Shown here: one piece after another, positions 36,994-46,564 of the stretch
Layout of the letters: each line of letters begins with the position of its first letter
How positions within the stretch are numbered: the stretch's first letter is position 1
Assembly (NCBI RefSeq): GCF_900107535.1
Contig: NZ_FNRA01000005.1
Span: 248,001 to 312,000, forward strand
Direction: 5' to 3'
DNA: 64,000 nucleotides
Source: Pedobacter hartonius
Lineage (GTDB): Bacteria; Bacteroidota; Bacteroidia; Sphingobacteriales; Sphingobacteriaceae
Translations under genes and position numbers: made by a program
Notes under the pieces: model-generated
Databases searched by the model: none
What the model was told of the DNA's origin: nothing
The model's input: the letters and a program-made list of their open reading frames with translations, nothing else

Positions 36994-39900
36994 ATGAGCG
37001 ACGAATTAGATAATAACATAAACGAAGAGACAAAACATACCGTAATCCCCATCAACGGGCTTTACGAAAACTGGTTCCTCGATTATGCCTCTTATGTAAT
37101 TTTAGACCGGGCAGTACCCCATATTAACGACGGCCTTAAACCTGTTCAGCGCAGAATTATGCACTCGCTGAAAGAGATGGATGACGGACGTTTTAATAAG
37201 GCCGCCAACGTCATCGGTAATACCATGAAGTACCACCCGCATGGTGATGCTTCAATTGGGGATGCCATGGTACAGATTGGACAAAAAGACCTGCTCATCG
37301 ACTGTCAGGGTAACTGGGGAGATCCGGTTACAGGTGACAGTGCTGCGGCGCCACGTTATATCGAGGCCCGTTTGTCAAAGTTTGCAAATGAAGTGGTCTT
37401 CAATTCAGATACCACGATCTGGCAGCTGAGTTATGACGGCCGTAACAATGAACCCCTTACCTTACCTGTGAAGTTTCCACTGCTGCTTGCCCAGGGTGCT
37501 GAAGGTATTGCCGTAGGCCTGGCCACCAAGGTGATGCCGCATAATTTTATTGAACTGCTGGATGCCTCCATTGAGATCCTGCAGGGCAGCCGTCCCAATA
37601 TCCTTCCCGATTTCTTTACCGGCGGTATGGCAGATTTTTCTGCATATAATGAAGGGATGCGCGGGGGTAAAGTCCGTGTACGCGCCAAGATTACGGAAAA
37701 GGACAAGAAGACCCTGGTCATCACAGAAATACCCTACAGTACAACTACCGGGTCTGTCATAGACAGCATCTTGTCTGCCAATGATAAGGGCAAGATCAAA
37801 ATCAAAAAAATTGAAGACAATACCGCAGCGAACGTAGAGATCGTGATTCAGCTGGCACCAGGGATTTCGCCTGATGTGACCATTGACGCGCTGTATGCAT
37901 TTACATCCTGCGAGGTATCGATCTCTCCGAATACCTGTATCATTAAAGATGATAAGCCCCAGTTTTTAAGTGTGAACGCTATTCTCATAGAGAATACGCA
38001 AAACACGAAGGACCTGCTTAAACAGGAACTGGAAATAAAACTGCATGAACTCCAGGAAAAAATATTCTTTAGTTCCTTACTGAAGATCTTTATCCAGGAG
38101 GGGATGTATAAAAATGCCGACTACGAGAACTCGAATAATTTTGAGATGGTAGTGAGCGTACTGAACAGGTTATTCACTCCTTTCAAGGAACAACTGTACC
38201 GGGAGATCCTGCCTGAGGATTTCAAGAAACTGATCGACAAACCAATGAGCAGCATCACCCGTTTTGATGTTAAAAAAGCGGATGACCAGATGAAGGCTCT
38301 GGCGGATGAGATCAAAGTGGTAAAAAACCACCTGAAACACCTTACCGATTATGCCATTGCCTGGTACCAGCGTTTGAAAGACAAATACGGAAAAGGCAGG
38401 GAACGTAAAACTGAGATCAGGCTGTTCGACAGGGTAGAGGCTTCAAAGGTTGCCCTGGCGAATGTGAAACTCTACCTGAACCGCGAGGACGGTTTTATCG
38501 GAACTGGACTCAAAAAGGACGAATTTGTTGCTGATTGTTCTGACCTGGATGAGATCATCGTCTTCAGGGAAGATGGTAAATGTATCATCACAAAGGTTGC
38601 CGATAAAACATTTGTCGGGAAGGGAATCATTTATGCGCATGTATTTAAAAAGAACGACGAACGCACCATCTACAACCTGATCTATAAAGACGGTGCCAGC
38701 GGTGTTTCCTATATCAAGCGTTTTGCTGTGATGGGGGTTACCCGTGACAAAGAATATGATTTAACAAAAGGCAGCAAGGGCTCCAGAATATTATACTTTA
38801 CACCTAACCCTAATGGGGAGGCTGAAATCATTACGGTGATGCTCAAACCGCATACTAAACTGAAGAAATTGCAGTTTGATGCAGACTTTGCAGAGATCGC
38901 CATTAAGGGCAGGGCATCGCAGGGAAATATTGTTTCCAAATACCCGGTGAAAAGGATCCTGCTGAAAAGCAAAGGTGTTTCTACCTTATCAGGACTAAAG
39001 ATATGGTATGATGACCTGCTGAGGAGACTGAATGTAGATGGCAGAGGTAAATACCTGGGCGAATTTGACGGTGACGATAAGATCCTGCAGGTTCACAAAG
39101 AAGGATGGTACGAACTGAGTTCTTTTGAACTGAGCAATCACTTTGATGCCGATCTGCTGCTGATCCAGAAGTTTGATCCGGAAAAAGCATTTGCTGTTGT
39201 TCAGTTTGAAGGGAAAGCTAAAAACTACTTTATCAAGCGTTTTGTGTTTGAACCTATCGCGATCGGCAAGAAACAGAGCCTGATCAGTGAGGAGACCGGA
39301 TCGAAGTTTATCTACCTGACTAGTAACCCCGCAGCCATGCTTACGGCAGATGTGCTAAAAGGTAAAACCCAGATCCCTGAAACTATAGATATCGTGCTTT
39401 CAGAATTCATCGATGTGAAAGGCATCAGGGCTAACGGCAACCGCCTGACCCAGCACGATGTAAAGGAGATCAGGATCAGTAACCACGAAGAAATTGAACA
39501 GGGACCTGATGAAGATACAGGAGAGCTGGTGATGAATGAAAGTACGGAAGGACCTGTTTCCGGAGGAGGAGCTGAACCGGCTGAGACCGAAGACAGAGAA
39601 ATAGCGAATGAGGAGGACTTCACAGCGGATAGTGATGCAGAAAACAGAGCAACCGGGGAGGTCGAATCAGGAGATACTGCTGATGTTGCTGAAACACGTT
39701 TTTCCGGAGCGGAAGCGGAAACTGAGGATACCGTTGCGGAAGACAGTATGTCAACCGAGACTTTGGTTGCAGACGGAATTATTGTAGAAAGGGCAATTGA
39801 AAAAGCTGAGCCTGCAGAGGATACTATTGAAGAGGTCCCTGCCGAAGAAGTTGTTCCCGCACCTGAAGCTCCTGTTGTAAAACCGGCTGCTAAACAAAAG

Positions 39901-40023
39901 AAATCTGAGGATGCCAAAAGTAAAGTGACGAAGGAAGCGAAACCAAAAAAAGATATTAAACTGGAGATCACCAATCCTGATGATGTGGATATTGATGATA
40001 CAGGGCAGTTGGGTTTGTTCTAA
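36994..40023 (+). CDS. parC: DNA topoisomerase IV subunit A with acidic C-terminal tail
   Basis: The 1009-residue DNA cleavage/religation subunit has active-site Tyr122 in AAPRYIEARLS, the QRDR-type segment YHPHGDASIGDAM (80-92) and a beta-pinwheel-like C-terminal domain. From about residue 840 to 980 it carries a low-complexity, Glu/Ala/Thr-rich acidic tail, then a Lys-rich stretch (AKQKKSEDAKSKVTKEAKPKK), and ends DDTGQLGLF. Such tails vary between species. It pairs with parE 9.5 kb upstream, unusual only in that a tam operon sits between them. Its stop overlaps the HupE-like gene stop by 4 bp. Confidence 0.93.
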   Translation: MSDELDNNINEETKHTVIPINGLYENWFLDYASYVILDRAVPHINDGLKPVQRRIMHSLKEMDDGRFNKAANVIGNTMKYHPHGDASIGDAMVQIGQKDLLIDCQGNWGDPVTGDSAAAPRYIEARLSKFANEVVFNSDTTIWQLSYDGRNNEPLTLPVKFPLLLAQGAEGIAVGLATKVMPHNFIELLDASIEILQGSRPNILPDFFTGGMADFSAYNEGMRGGKVRVRAKITEKDKKTLVITEIPYSTTTGSVIDSILSANDKGKIKIKKIEDNTAANVEIVIQLAPGISPDVTIDALYAFTSCEVSISPNTCIIKDDKPQFLSVNAILIENTQNTKDLLKQELEIKLHELQEKIFFSSLLKIFIQEGMYKNADYENSNNFEMVVSVLNRLFTPFKEQLYREILPEDFKKLIDKPMSSITRFDVKKADDQMKALADEIKVVKNHLKHLTDYAIAWYQRLKDKYGKGRERKTEIRLFDRVEASKVALANVKLYLNREDGFIGTGLKKDEFVADCSDLDEIIVFREDGKCIITKVADKTFVGKGIIYAHVFKKNDERTIYNLIYKDGASGVSYIKRFAVMGVTRDKEYDLTKGSKGSRILYFTPNPNGEAEIITVMLKPHTKLKKLQFDADFAEIAIKGRASQGNIVSKYPVKRILLKSKGVSTLSGLKIWYDDLLRRLNVDGRGKYLGEFDGDDKILQVHKEGWYELSSFELSNHFDADLLLIQKFDPEKAFAVVQFEGKAKNYFIKRFVFEPIAIGKKQSLISEETGSKFIYLTSNPAAMLTADVLKGKTQIPETIDIVLSEFIDVKGIRANGNRLTQHDVKEIRISNHEEIEQGPDEDTGELVMNESTEGPVSGGGAEPAETEDREIANEEDFTADSDAENRATGEVESGDTADVAETRFSGAEAETEDTVAEDSMSTETLVADGIIVERAIEKAEPAEDTIEEVPAEEVVPAPEAPVVKPAAKQKKSEDAKSKVTKEAKPKKDIKLEITNPDDVDIDDTGQLGLF

Positions 40024-40607
40024 CTGAACAAGTTAGGCCATCGCTCCGCTGCCATGACAAATGAGATCCCGAAGATCGCAGAAGACAGGAAAAAATTCCA
40101 GTCCCATCTTTTGACCTTGAATATATTGATCAGGATAAAGGAAAAGATCAGGATGCTGATCACAATGATGATTTGCCCAAATTCCAGCCCCACATTGAAG
40201 GCGAATAGTTCTGCCACAATATTAGTGCTTCTGCCTAAGAGGCTATTCAGGTAATTGGAAAAACCAAGGCCATGGATGAGTCCAAAAAACAGAGCCAGGA
40301 TATATTTAAGCTGCATTCCCTTGGGTTTGGACTTTCCTGCCAGAATGTTTGATGAAGCGGTGACGAGTATAGTTATGGGGATGAGGAACTCAATCAGGCC
40401 GGTATTGATGTGGATAAATTTGAAAACGCTTAAAGCCAGGGTGATACTATGGCCTACGGTAAATGCAGTAACCAGGATCAGCACCTTTCTCCAGTCGGAT
40501 AACAAATAGGTTCCACAAAGAACCATAACAAAGAGGATATGATCATAGCCTTTCCAGTCTAAAATATGTTGCCAGCCTAATTCAAAATATAAATGGAAAT
40601 CTTGCAT
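40020..40607 (-). CDS. HupE/UreJ-like membrane protein
   Basis: The 195-residue protein has about six membrane helices and the HupE/UreJ_2 family pattern: GWQHILDWKGYDHILFVMVL at the N-terminus, TAFTVGHSITLAL, then EFLIPITILVTA and FGLIHGLGFSNYL with metal-ligand-type histidines. Relatives are associated with nickel/cobalt transport or hydrogenase and urease accessory functions, but no such enzyme genes are nearby, so the role is open. ATG at 40605-40607 is preferred over TTG at 40616. It is convergent with parC, overlapping by 4 bp. Confidence 0.85.
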   Translation of the reverse strand: MQDFHLYFELGWQHILDWKGYDHILFVMVLCGTYLLSDWRKVLILVTAFTVGHSITLALSVFKFIHINTGLIEFLIPITILVTASSNILAGKSKPKGMQLKYILALFFGLIHGLGFSNYLNSLLGRSTNIVAELFAFNVGLEFGQIIIVISILIFSFILINIFKVKRWDWNFFLSSAIFGISFVMAAERWPNLFS

Positions 40608-40661
40608 TGCCCCCAAATTATTTAATTTTTATTGATTAACACAAGTTGCAGGGAAAAAATA

Positions 40662-40834
40662 TTATTTATTAGTCCTGGTCTTAATATCTTCTAAATATTT
40701 TTTTGCCGTTTTAAGCGGTACGATAGTCTGCAAGTTAGGTCTTGTATCTGGCAATTTTCTTTTCCTGATCGTATCAGCAAATCGCACACTTCGTTATTGT
40801 GCAGCCCGTGTAATCTTTTGTTTTGCATTTTCAT
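40662..40834 (-). pseudogene. Possible remnant of a ~57-codon gene with one frameshift
   Basis: On the minus strand, ATG at 40832-40834 opens a frame that reads MKMQNKRLHGLHNN and ends at 40691. The adjacent frame gives a more protein-like sequence, RKRKLPDTRPNLQTIVP then LKTAKKYLEDIKTRTNK, ending TAA at 40662. One indel would join them. I do not recognise the product, and chance cannot be excluded at this length. Confidence 0.25.
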
Positions 40835-40917
40835 CAGAATATATTGTTTTTATCGGTAGCGTTTATTATTTTTTAATGCTCCTCTAGCTGCCTTCGGCGG
40901 TTTATAGGTTATGAAGT

Positions 40918-40965
40918 TATCATAAGCATATTCATTACTGTTTGTAAGCGGGTATGCTTATGATA
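40918..40965 (-). terminator. Hairpin downstream of the decayed minus-strand gene
   Basis: Perfect 13-base arms TATCATAAGCATA and TATGCTTATGATA (40918-40930, 40953-40965) enclose a 22-base loop, starting 7 bp past the stop of the decayed gene. It is AT-rich and lacks a clear T-run on the minus strand, so it may be a processing site or operator rather than a terminator. Confidence 0.4.
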
Positions 40966-40972
40966 GTTTCAT

Positions 40973-41442
40973 TTAATTTTTTTGTTTAAATCTGAAACCA
41001 TCTGAATTCAGGCTTTCAATATTCACATTTTCGTCCCCATGCATAAAGCTGAGATCAATGGTATAATTCCGGCAGTTAGCTTTCATTTCCATATCGCTGG
41101 TCCAGTCATAAGCTTTTAGCAATCTGTCTGAAATATAATCATCCAGATTGACGGTGAAGATCAGGCTGAAACTGAATACTGATTCTATTTTGAGGTAAGC
41201 AGAAAGGGGTTGGATACCTAACCCGTTCAGATATACGATCAGTTGTTAGGCTATTTGATTTGTTTGCAGCATGTTCGAACTGAACAGATTTTTCAGCTCT
41301 GCTTTCATCTCTTCATCTTTGGCCTTGTAACCGCGGTTATAGCTTTCGTTGATTAAGATTTCCACGTCTGAAAAGAAAATCCGGAGTTTGCTATCGTTTC
41401 TTCCCAATTTTCTGAATTTATTGATTCGCTTGTAATTTTCAT
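40973..41442 (-). pseudogene. Decayed unknown gene (~157 codons) with frameshift and in-frame stop
   Basis: One minus-strand frame reads NYKRINKFRKLGRNDSKLRI, IFFSDVEILINESYNRGYKA and so on to TNQIA, meets TAA (plus 41246-41248), then continues QLIVYLNGLGIQPLSAYLKI to NSDGFRFKQKN and TAA at 40973. The likely start ATG (41440-41442) is one base out of frame: ATGAAAATTAC would give MKNYKR if the A-run were one longer. A perfect -7 box TACATTTG lies about 28 bp upstream on that strand. Two lesions in an otherwise coherent protein indicate decay. I do not recognise the family. Confidence 0.6.
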
Positions 41443-41719
41443 GTCTGAAATGGTTAATTAATAATGAAGCAAATGTACTGCGAATAAATCTTAAAACAAG
41501 AATATTTTATCTAATTATTTAATTTAATCAAATTATTTGTTTAATTATTAACTATTTGTTTCTTTTAAACAATAGATCATCATTTTAAATATCTTTTTGC
41601 TTTTCCTGATGCCAGAAAAATCCTTAACCTGTACAGCTACAAAAGATGAGTAATTTCGCCATCTTTGAAGACCCGGTCAGGTATGTTTAAAACGATCAGG
41701 TAAACGATAATATTCATAT

Positions 41720-43060
41720 ATGAACTGGGAAAATTTACTGTCGGCTAAGCGCTGGGGAAATGAAGAGAGATTTGCAGGAAATCAGAAAGAAGCGCGTTCA
41801 GAGTTTCAGCGCGACTATGACAGGATCATCTTCTCCTCGCCATTCAGAAGATTACAGAACAAAACGCAGGTATTTCCTTTACCGGGAAGCATTTTTGTAC
41901 ATAACAGATTAACCCATAGCCTTGAAGTTGCCAGTGTAGGCCGCTCATTGGGAACTATATTTTACAACAGGATGAAGGCGGCAGACCCGGAAATTGATGA
42001 GCGCTGTCCGCTGCTGGTGGAAGTGGGTAATATCATCGCTTCAGCCTGCCTGGCACACGATCTCGGAAACCCGGCCTTCGGGCATTCCGGTGAATCGGCT
42101 ATTTCCCATTATTTTACTACAGGTGACGGTAAGATCTACCAGGACCAGGTGAACAAAGCACAATGGCAGGACCTGATCAACTTTGAGGGCAATGCCAATG
42201 CTTTACGGATTCTGACCCATCCTTTTGCAGGAAAGGGTACCGGAGGTTTTGCACTGACCTATGCAACGCTGGCTTCCATTGCCAAGTATCCATGCGCATC
42301 CCCCGCTCAGGATAAGAAGAATATCTATACCAAAAAATACGGATTTTTTCAATCTGAACAAAGCGGATTTGAAAAGATAGCGATAGAAATGGACCTGATT
42401 AAAGTACAGGACGATCCTGTTGTCTATAAACGCCACCCATTGGTTTACCTGGTGGAGGCGGCAGATGATATCTGCTACAATATCATTGACCTTGAAGATG
42501 CACACCGTTTAAAGATCCTCTCTTACAAGGAAGTAGAAAGGCTGCTGTTACCGCTGTGTAACGATGCTAAACTTCCGGATCGCCTGGCAGGAATGGAGGA
42601 TGACGATGCCAAGATCACGCTCATGCGTGCAAAATCTATCAGCACACTGATCGGCCAGTGTTCCAACGTGTTTTACCAGCAGCAGGATACCATACTGAAG
42701 GGCGATTTTAACCAGAGCCTGATGGACGCCATTGATGAACCTTTCCTGTCAACAATGAAAGAAATTGAAAGGATCTCTGTTAAGAAAATCTATAACTATT
42801 CATCTGTCGTACAGATAGAGGTTGCGGGTTACCAGGTGATGGGCGGTTTGCTGGAAGAGTTTATTCCTGCTTACCTGCAGAACGACTCAAAGTACCATAA
42901 AAAACTGGTGGAACTGATCCCGAAGCAATTCCTCACCAAAGAGACCGATGTATATACAAGAATTCAGTGTGTACTTGATTTTGTTTCAGGAATGACTGAT
43001 ATTTATGCCGTAGAACTTTTCAGAAAAATAAAGGGAATATCTTTTCCTTCTATGAGTTAA
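41720..43060 (+). CDS. dgt: dGTP triphosphohydrolase (dGTPase)
   Basis: The 446-residue HD-domain enzyme hydrolyses dGTP to deoxyguanosine and triphosphate and helps control dNTP pools. The HD metal site is visible as His66 in NRLTHSLEV and His113-Asp114 in LAHDLGNPAFGHSGE, with a later aspartate in EAADDICYNIIDLEDA. The N-terminal RDYDRIIFSSPFRRLQNKTQV motif is typical of this family. ATG 41720. It stands alone and is followed by a strong terminator. Confidence 0.93.
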   Translation: MNWENLLSAKRWGNEERFAGNQKEARSEFQRDYDRIIFSSPFRRLQNKTQVFPLPGSIFVHNRLTHSLEVASVGRSLGTIFYNRMKAADPEIDERCPLLVEVGNIIASACLAHDLGNPAFGHSGESAISHYFTTGDGKIYQDQVNKAQWQDLINFEGNANALRILTHPFAGKGTGGFALTYATLASIAKYPCASPAQDKKNIYTKKYGFFQSEQSGFEKIAIEMDLIKVQDDPVVYKRHPLVYLVEAADDICYNIIDLEDAHRLKILSYKEVERLLLPLCNDAKLPDRLAGMEDDDAKITLMRAKSISTLIGQCSNVFYQQQDTILKGDFNQSLMDAIDEPFLSTMKEIERISVKKIYNYSSVVQIEVAGYQVMGGLLEEFIPAYLQNDSKYHKKLVELIPKQFLTKETDVYTRIQCVLDFVSGMTDIYAVELFRKIKGISFPSMS

Positions 43061-43080
43061 GCAAAATTGGTCATCATAAA

Positions 43081-43113
43081 AAATGCCCCCGGGACTGAGT
43101 TCTGGGGGCATTT
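43081..43113. terminator. Terminator between dgt and the lipoprotein gene
   Basis: AAATGCCCCC (43081-43090) pairs perfectly with GGGGGCATTT (43104-43113) across a 13-base loop; A and T tracts on both sides allow bidirectional action between convergent genes. Confidence 0.85.
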
Positions 43114-43151
43114 GCAATAAGAACAACCTTTTTTAAGGTATATATTTTATA

Positions 43152-44201
43152 CTATTGGTATTGAATGTAGATCGGGGCAGGTTTAAGTTTCATTAACTCT
43201 TCCGGCGTCATCATTCTGTGTGGTGCTTTTTTGATGTCGTTCTTATAGAATAATTTGAAGCCAGTAAACTGAACAGGTTCTCTCTGGATGAAATAACGGT
43301 AAGTACCGATTTTCAGATCAGGTTCTCCCCATCCGTCCATATGCATTACAATTTGTACTTCAGGATGTAACTTGATATTCTGGTAATTGGTTACCATCTT
43401 TTTTGTAAAACGGTGAACCGTAAATACTTTTGGAGGCAGTTTGTATTTTTTAACCAGGTTAACCAGGTACTGTGAACAGTAATTGATGTCTGCAGCATCG
43501 TAAGTGCCGATTTTTGTACCTGGTCTTGCACCACTTTTCATAGAGAACTCAGGGTCGATACCCAGATGTACCTGTGGCATCATCAGATATTTTTCTATTC
43601 TCGGCAGTTCGTCTTTGATATTACTTAAAGCAACCTGAAGATCGAGGAATACGATCCCGTTGTGCATTTTAGCAATGGCGATTACAGAATCAATCTGGTT
43701 GTTGCCCATGCGGTTGATATACTTTCCGTCTTTTCCGGGAGTACCACTGGCAACAGCTGCAATATAATGTACACCAGGCTGTACCGGCGTAGAAGGATCT
43801 ACCTTCTCCCATTTCTTAACTTCTGCATTTAAGCGGCTCCACATTTCTTTCGGTGGATATTCACCCAGGGCACCCATTTTTTTGGAATGTAAATTTCCGT
43901 AATAAACTACGATCCTTTTAAAAGGCAGTATTGCGCCGGCAAGCGGGTAAGGCTGGTTTTTAACGGGCCATTTTCCGGTAGTGTCGCCATTGGCTATTTT
44001 TTTTAAAGCAGCGTTATATTTTGCAGTATCAATCGGATGGCGTGTAGTGTCAGCTGAAGTCACTTCGGTGGAGTCACCGGATGCATTTACAGATGTTTTT
44101 GTTTTATTGTCGCCTTTTTTGGAATCTGAAGAGCAATTTGCAAATAAGGCGATTGAGGTAAATGCAATAAGCAGTGTTCCTGCTAACTGAGGTATTTTCA
44201 T
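43152..44201 (-). CDS. Lipoprotein of unknown function
   Basis: The 349-residue protein has a lipoprotein signal with lipobox LFANC (Cys23), a Ser/Thr/Asp-rich linker to about residue 60, and then a globular alpha/beta domain. Alternating hydrophobic strands (RIVVYYGN, VHYIAAVAS, GIVFLDLQV, VHLGIDPEF, KVFTVHRF, VQIVMHMDG) suggest a TIM-barrel-like fold with acidic residues at strand ends, as in glycosidase-like proteins. No catalytic assignment is made. A -7 box lies about 98 bp upstream. It is divergent from an HmuY-like lipoprotein. Confidence 0.75.
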   Translation of the reverse strand: MKIPQLAGTLLIAFTSIALFANCSSDSKKGDNKTKTSVNASGDSTEVTSADTTRHPIDTAKYNAALKKIANGDTTGKWPVKNQPYPLAGAILPFKRIVVYYGNLHSKKMGALGEYPPKEMWSRLNAEVKKWEKVDPSTPVQPGVHYIAAVASGTPGKDGKYINRMGNNQIDSVIAIAKMHNGIVFLDLQVALSNIKDELPRIEKYLMMPQVHLGIDPEFSMKSGARPGTKIGTYDAADINYCSQYLVNLVKKYKLPPKVFTVHRFTKKMVTNYQNIKLHPEVQIVMHMDGWGEPDLKIGTYRYFIQREPVQFTGFKLFYKNDIKKAPHRMMTPEELMKLKPAPIYIQYQ

Positions 44202-44298
44202 AGATATATAGATGTTTATTGATTATGATGCATGATTAAATGAAGTACTTCTGATTTAGTTTTATGTATAGATTCAGTACAGTTATATGTCGGTTCTG

Positions 44299-44306
44299 CA
44301 AAACTA
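44299..44306 (-). promoter_or_regulatory. -7 promoter box of the unknown lipoprotein gene
   Basis: Read on the minus strand, TAGTTTTG is an exact TAnnTTTG match, giving a leader of about 90 bases. No well-spaced -33 element was evident. Confidence 0.4.
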
Positions 44307-44467
44307 CACATTCAGCTGACAAATCATTCTACAAGTATAACATTCTTAAAGTGATTCTGAATTATATTTATCATTTGTAAGTTATCTGCATCCCTGAACT
44401 GAATTTGTGTATGATTCATGTACAGGAGTATTATCTTTACACGTTATACCAACATTGAATCCAACTT

Positions 44468-45604
44468 ATGAGGAAATATGCTGCAGCTATTATCGTTTTT
44501 TATATCATGTTTGCCTGGGCAGGCTGCAAGGAAGATACGACAAGATTTTTTCCGATTATGCCCTCAGCCGGAGATACTGTGGCCCTGGCTGGCCTTTACA
44601 GTAGGGAAAGGCCAGATAGCGCCTGGAAGAGTGTGTTTTTAGACTTTAGCAAAGAAGTCCAGACGGGAGTACTGCGGTCATCCTGGGACCTTGGTTTTTA
44701 TTGTGCAAATGATACTTTCCGGGTAATCATCAACAGCTCTCTGGGTGCAGCTGCAGCCCAGACTGACAAGATAAATCTGAACAACATCACAGAGACGGAT
44801 ACTGCTCTCCTGGCGACCAGTAAAAAACTGGTATTGACGATAGATACAGGGAATGCCACTACTGTAGATCCCGTACAGGCAGATAAAGCCGCTTATCTTT
44901 CAGGTACAGTGATCAAGGAGATATCGGCCAACAGTTCTGCAAATAATGTATATATCATTAAACGCGGTGCAAATACAAACCTGAGATTCAGCAAATGGAT
45001 AAAGGTTAAAATAAACCGCACGAACAATGGATATACCGTTACGTATGGTAATATGAATGATAACAACAATTTGTACACCACCTTAACGGTAACCAAAGAT
45101 GCTTCCTATAACTGGCGTTATGTCTCCTTTTCAAGCAGAACCTCCAGTTACGAACCTGCAAAAACCTCCTGGGATATTTGCTGGGGTAGTAATACTTATG
45201 TGGCGATGAATGCTGATGGAACTTTAATCACCAATCCAAGCGGAACAGTTAGGGCCCAGCAGCAGCCTGATTTTGTACTGATCAATTTTATGGCAGGGGT
45301 GACTGCCTATGAGGTCATTCCGGGGAATGATGTGACGAAAATTTATGATAATTTTACAGAGGCTGATGCCTTGGCCATCCCGCAGGCATCATGGTCTGCA
45401 AAACGGGACGCAATCGGTGCAAAATGGAGGAGGCTCACTACTTTGGATGCGGGTGGATCACTGGATATCAATATCGACCGCTTTTACCTGGTGAAAGACG
45501 CCAAGGGAAATATCTACAGTGTGAGTTTTGCCGGTGGAGGATCCAGAGGCAATCAGATTGTCAGGTACAAACGCCTGCATGACGCAGAAACAACCATTAA
45601 TTAA
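44468..45604 (+). CDS. HmuY-family lipoprotein (heme-binding-like)
   Basis: The 378-residue protein has a lipoprotein signal (AWAGC, Cys20) and a beta-rich body of HmuY type: VFLDFSKEVQTGV and SWDLGFYCANDTFRVI early, SSYEPAKTSWDICWGSNTYV in the middle, DFVLINFMAGVTAYE later. Porphyromonas HmuY captures heme with two histidines at the surface and hands it to the TonB receptor HmuR; no receptor gene is adjacent here, so heme binding is not assured. ATG 44468, preceded by a TATCTTTA -7-like box. A hairpin terminator follows. Confidence 0.8.
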   Translation: MRKYAAAIIVFYIMFAWAGCKEDTTRFFPIMPSAGDTVALAGLYSRERPDSAWKSVFLDFSKEVQTGVLRSSWDLGFYCANDTFRVIINSSLGAAAAQTDKINLNNITETDTALLATSKKLVLTIDTGNATTVDPVQADKAAYLSGTVIKEISANSSANNVYIIKRGANTNLRFSKWIKVKINRTNNGYTVTYGNMNDNNNLYTTLTVTKDASYNWRYVSFSSRTSSYEPAKTSWDICWGSNTYVAMNADGTLITNPSGTVRAQQQPDFVLINFMAGVTAYEVIPGNDVTKIYDNFTEADALAIPQASWSAKRDAIGAKWRRLTTLDAGGSLDINIDRFYLVKDAKGNIYSVSFAGGGSRGNQIVRYKRLHDAETTIN

Positions 45605-45613
45605 AATATAAAC

Positions 45614-45645
45614 ATGAGCTGTGCCTGTTTACAGGAACAGCTCAT
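45614..45645. terminator. Terminator between HmuY-like gene and methyltransferase
   Basis: ATGAGCTGT-CCTGT and its complement ACAGG-ACAGCTCAT form a 14-bp stem with one mismatch and a short loop, between convergent genes. Confidence 0.75.
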
Positions 45646-45652
45646 ATTTAGT

Positions 45653-46540
45653 TTATACGATAAACTTATTGAACTTGCCGAATACGCCTAACGGTAATTT
45701 GATACCCGAGGTTGCCTGAAGATATAATTCTCCTGTTTCCAGGTTCTCTACCTGCGGAAAGGAGGTTTTGATCAGGTTTTCTACGATTACAGAAGAAAAT
45801 CCCAGCGAATAGGTATTCAGGATCAGGAAGTGTTCTTTTTCATCCAGCAGCTGGACCACATCATGCATCATCTCCTGGATATGATCTTCCAGTTTCCATT
45901 TTTCACCGTTGGGGCCATGTCCAAAAGCCGGGGGGTCCAGGATGATGCCATTATACTTTTTACCGCGTTTCAATTCACGCTGTACAAACTTCAGGGCATC
46001 TTCCACTACCCATCTCACATCTTTCAGTTGTGACAGTTCCTGGTTCTCATTTGCCCAGTTTACTACCTGTTTGATCGAATCTACGTGTGTGGTGTCGGCG
46101 CCTGCGGCTTTTGCAATCAGGGATGCTGCACCGGTATAGGCAAAAAGGTTGAGCACCTTAGGGCTCGGGGTTTTGAATTTCTTAACGGAAGAAGAGATAT
46201 AATCCCAATTCACTGCCTGTTCAGGAAATACGCCTACGTGTTTGAATGAGGTAAGGCCTAAACGCAGGCTGATCTTTACTTCATCATTCTGATAATCAAC
46301 ATTCCAGCGGTCGGGCAGTTGCTGCGTGCTCTTTACCCATTCTCCTGAGGTAGCAGAACGCCCCTTGAACCGGATATGGGTTCTTTTCTTCCACTCCTGG
46401 TCTGACAGTGTTTTTTTCCATACCGCCTGTGGCTCCGGTCTGGACAAAACGAGGTTGCCAAAGCGTTCCAGTTTTTCAAAATCACCACAGTCGATCAGCT
46501 CGTAATCTTTCCAGTGTGTGGGCGTTAATAGGCTTATCAT
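45653..46540 (-). CDS. Class I SAM-dependent methyltransferase, RlmI-like
   Basis: The 295-residue protein has the Methyltrans_SAM (RlmI/RlmK-type) fold. The SAM-binding motif I is VLNLFAYTGAASLIAKAAGA, the acidic motif II follows in HVDSIKQVVNWA, and the catalytic-loop motif is LDPPAFGHG. Relatives methylate 23S rRNA, but this one lacks the N-terminal PUA domain of RlmI, so the target is unsure. It lies 24 bp downstream of mlaF and may be co-transcribed with the transporter; a TACATTTA near the ATG could be its own promoter. Confidence 0.85.
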   Translation of the reverse strand: MISLLTPTHWKDYELIDCGDFEKLERFGNLVLSRPEPQAVWKKTLSDQEWKKRTHIRFKGRSATSGEWVKSTQQLPDRWNVDYQNDEVKISLRLGLTSFKHVGVFPEQAVNWDYISSSVKKFKTPSPKVLNLFAYTGAASLIAKAAGADTTHVDSIKQVVNWANENQELSQLKDVRWVVEDALKFVQRELKRGKKYNGIILDPPAFGHGPNGEKWKLEDHIQEMMHDVVQLLDEKEHFLILNTYSLGFSSVIVENLIKTSFPQVENLETGELYLQATSGIKLPLGVFGKFNKFIV

Positions 46541-46564
46541 AAATGTATTATTGTACTAATAGGG

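Larger units (their letters stand above)
40608..41719. other. 1.1-kb AT-rich region of decayed coding sequence
   Basis: No intact gene is seen. It holds the remains of a minus-strand gene at 40973-41442, a hairpin at 40918-40965 and a possible second remnant at 40662-40834. The right end (41470-41590) is extremely AT-rich and probably contains the dgt promoter; the sequence CATCTTTG at about 41660 is one mismatch from a -7 box. Confidence 0.5.

Noticed and set aside
39312..39974. A 220-codon Ser/Thr-rich open frame on the minus strand inside parC
   Set aside because: It is antisense to the low-complexity Glu/Ala-rich tail of ParC; the biased composition of the real gene creates the open frame. 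No promoter or ribosome site.
44468..45604. HmuY-like protein considered as part of the heme cluster
   Set aside because: It is over 8 kb from hemA, has its own terminator and no TonB receptor partner; shared heme role cannot be supported from position.
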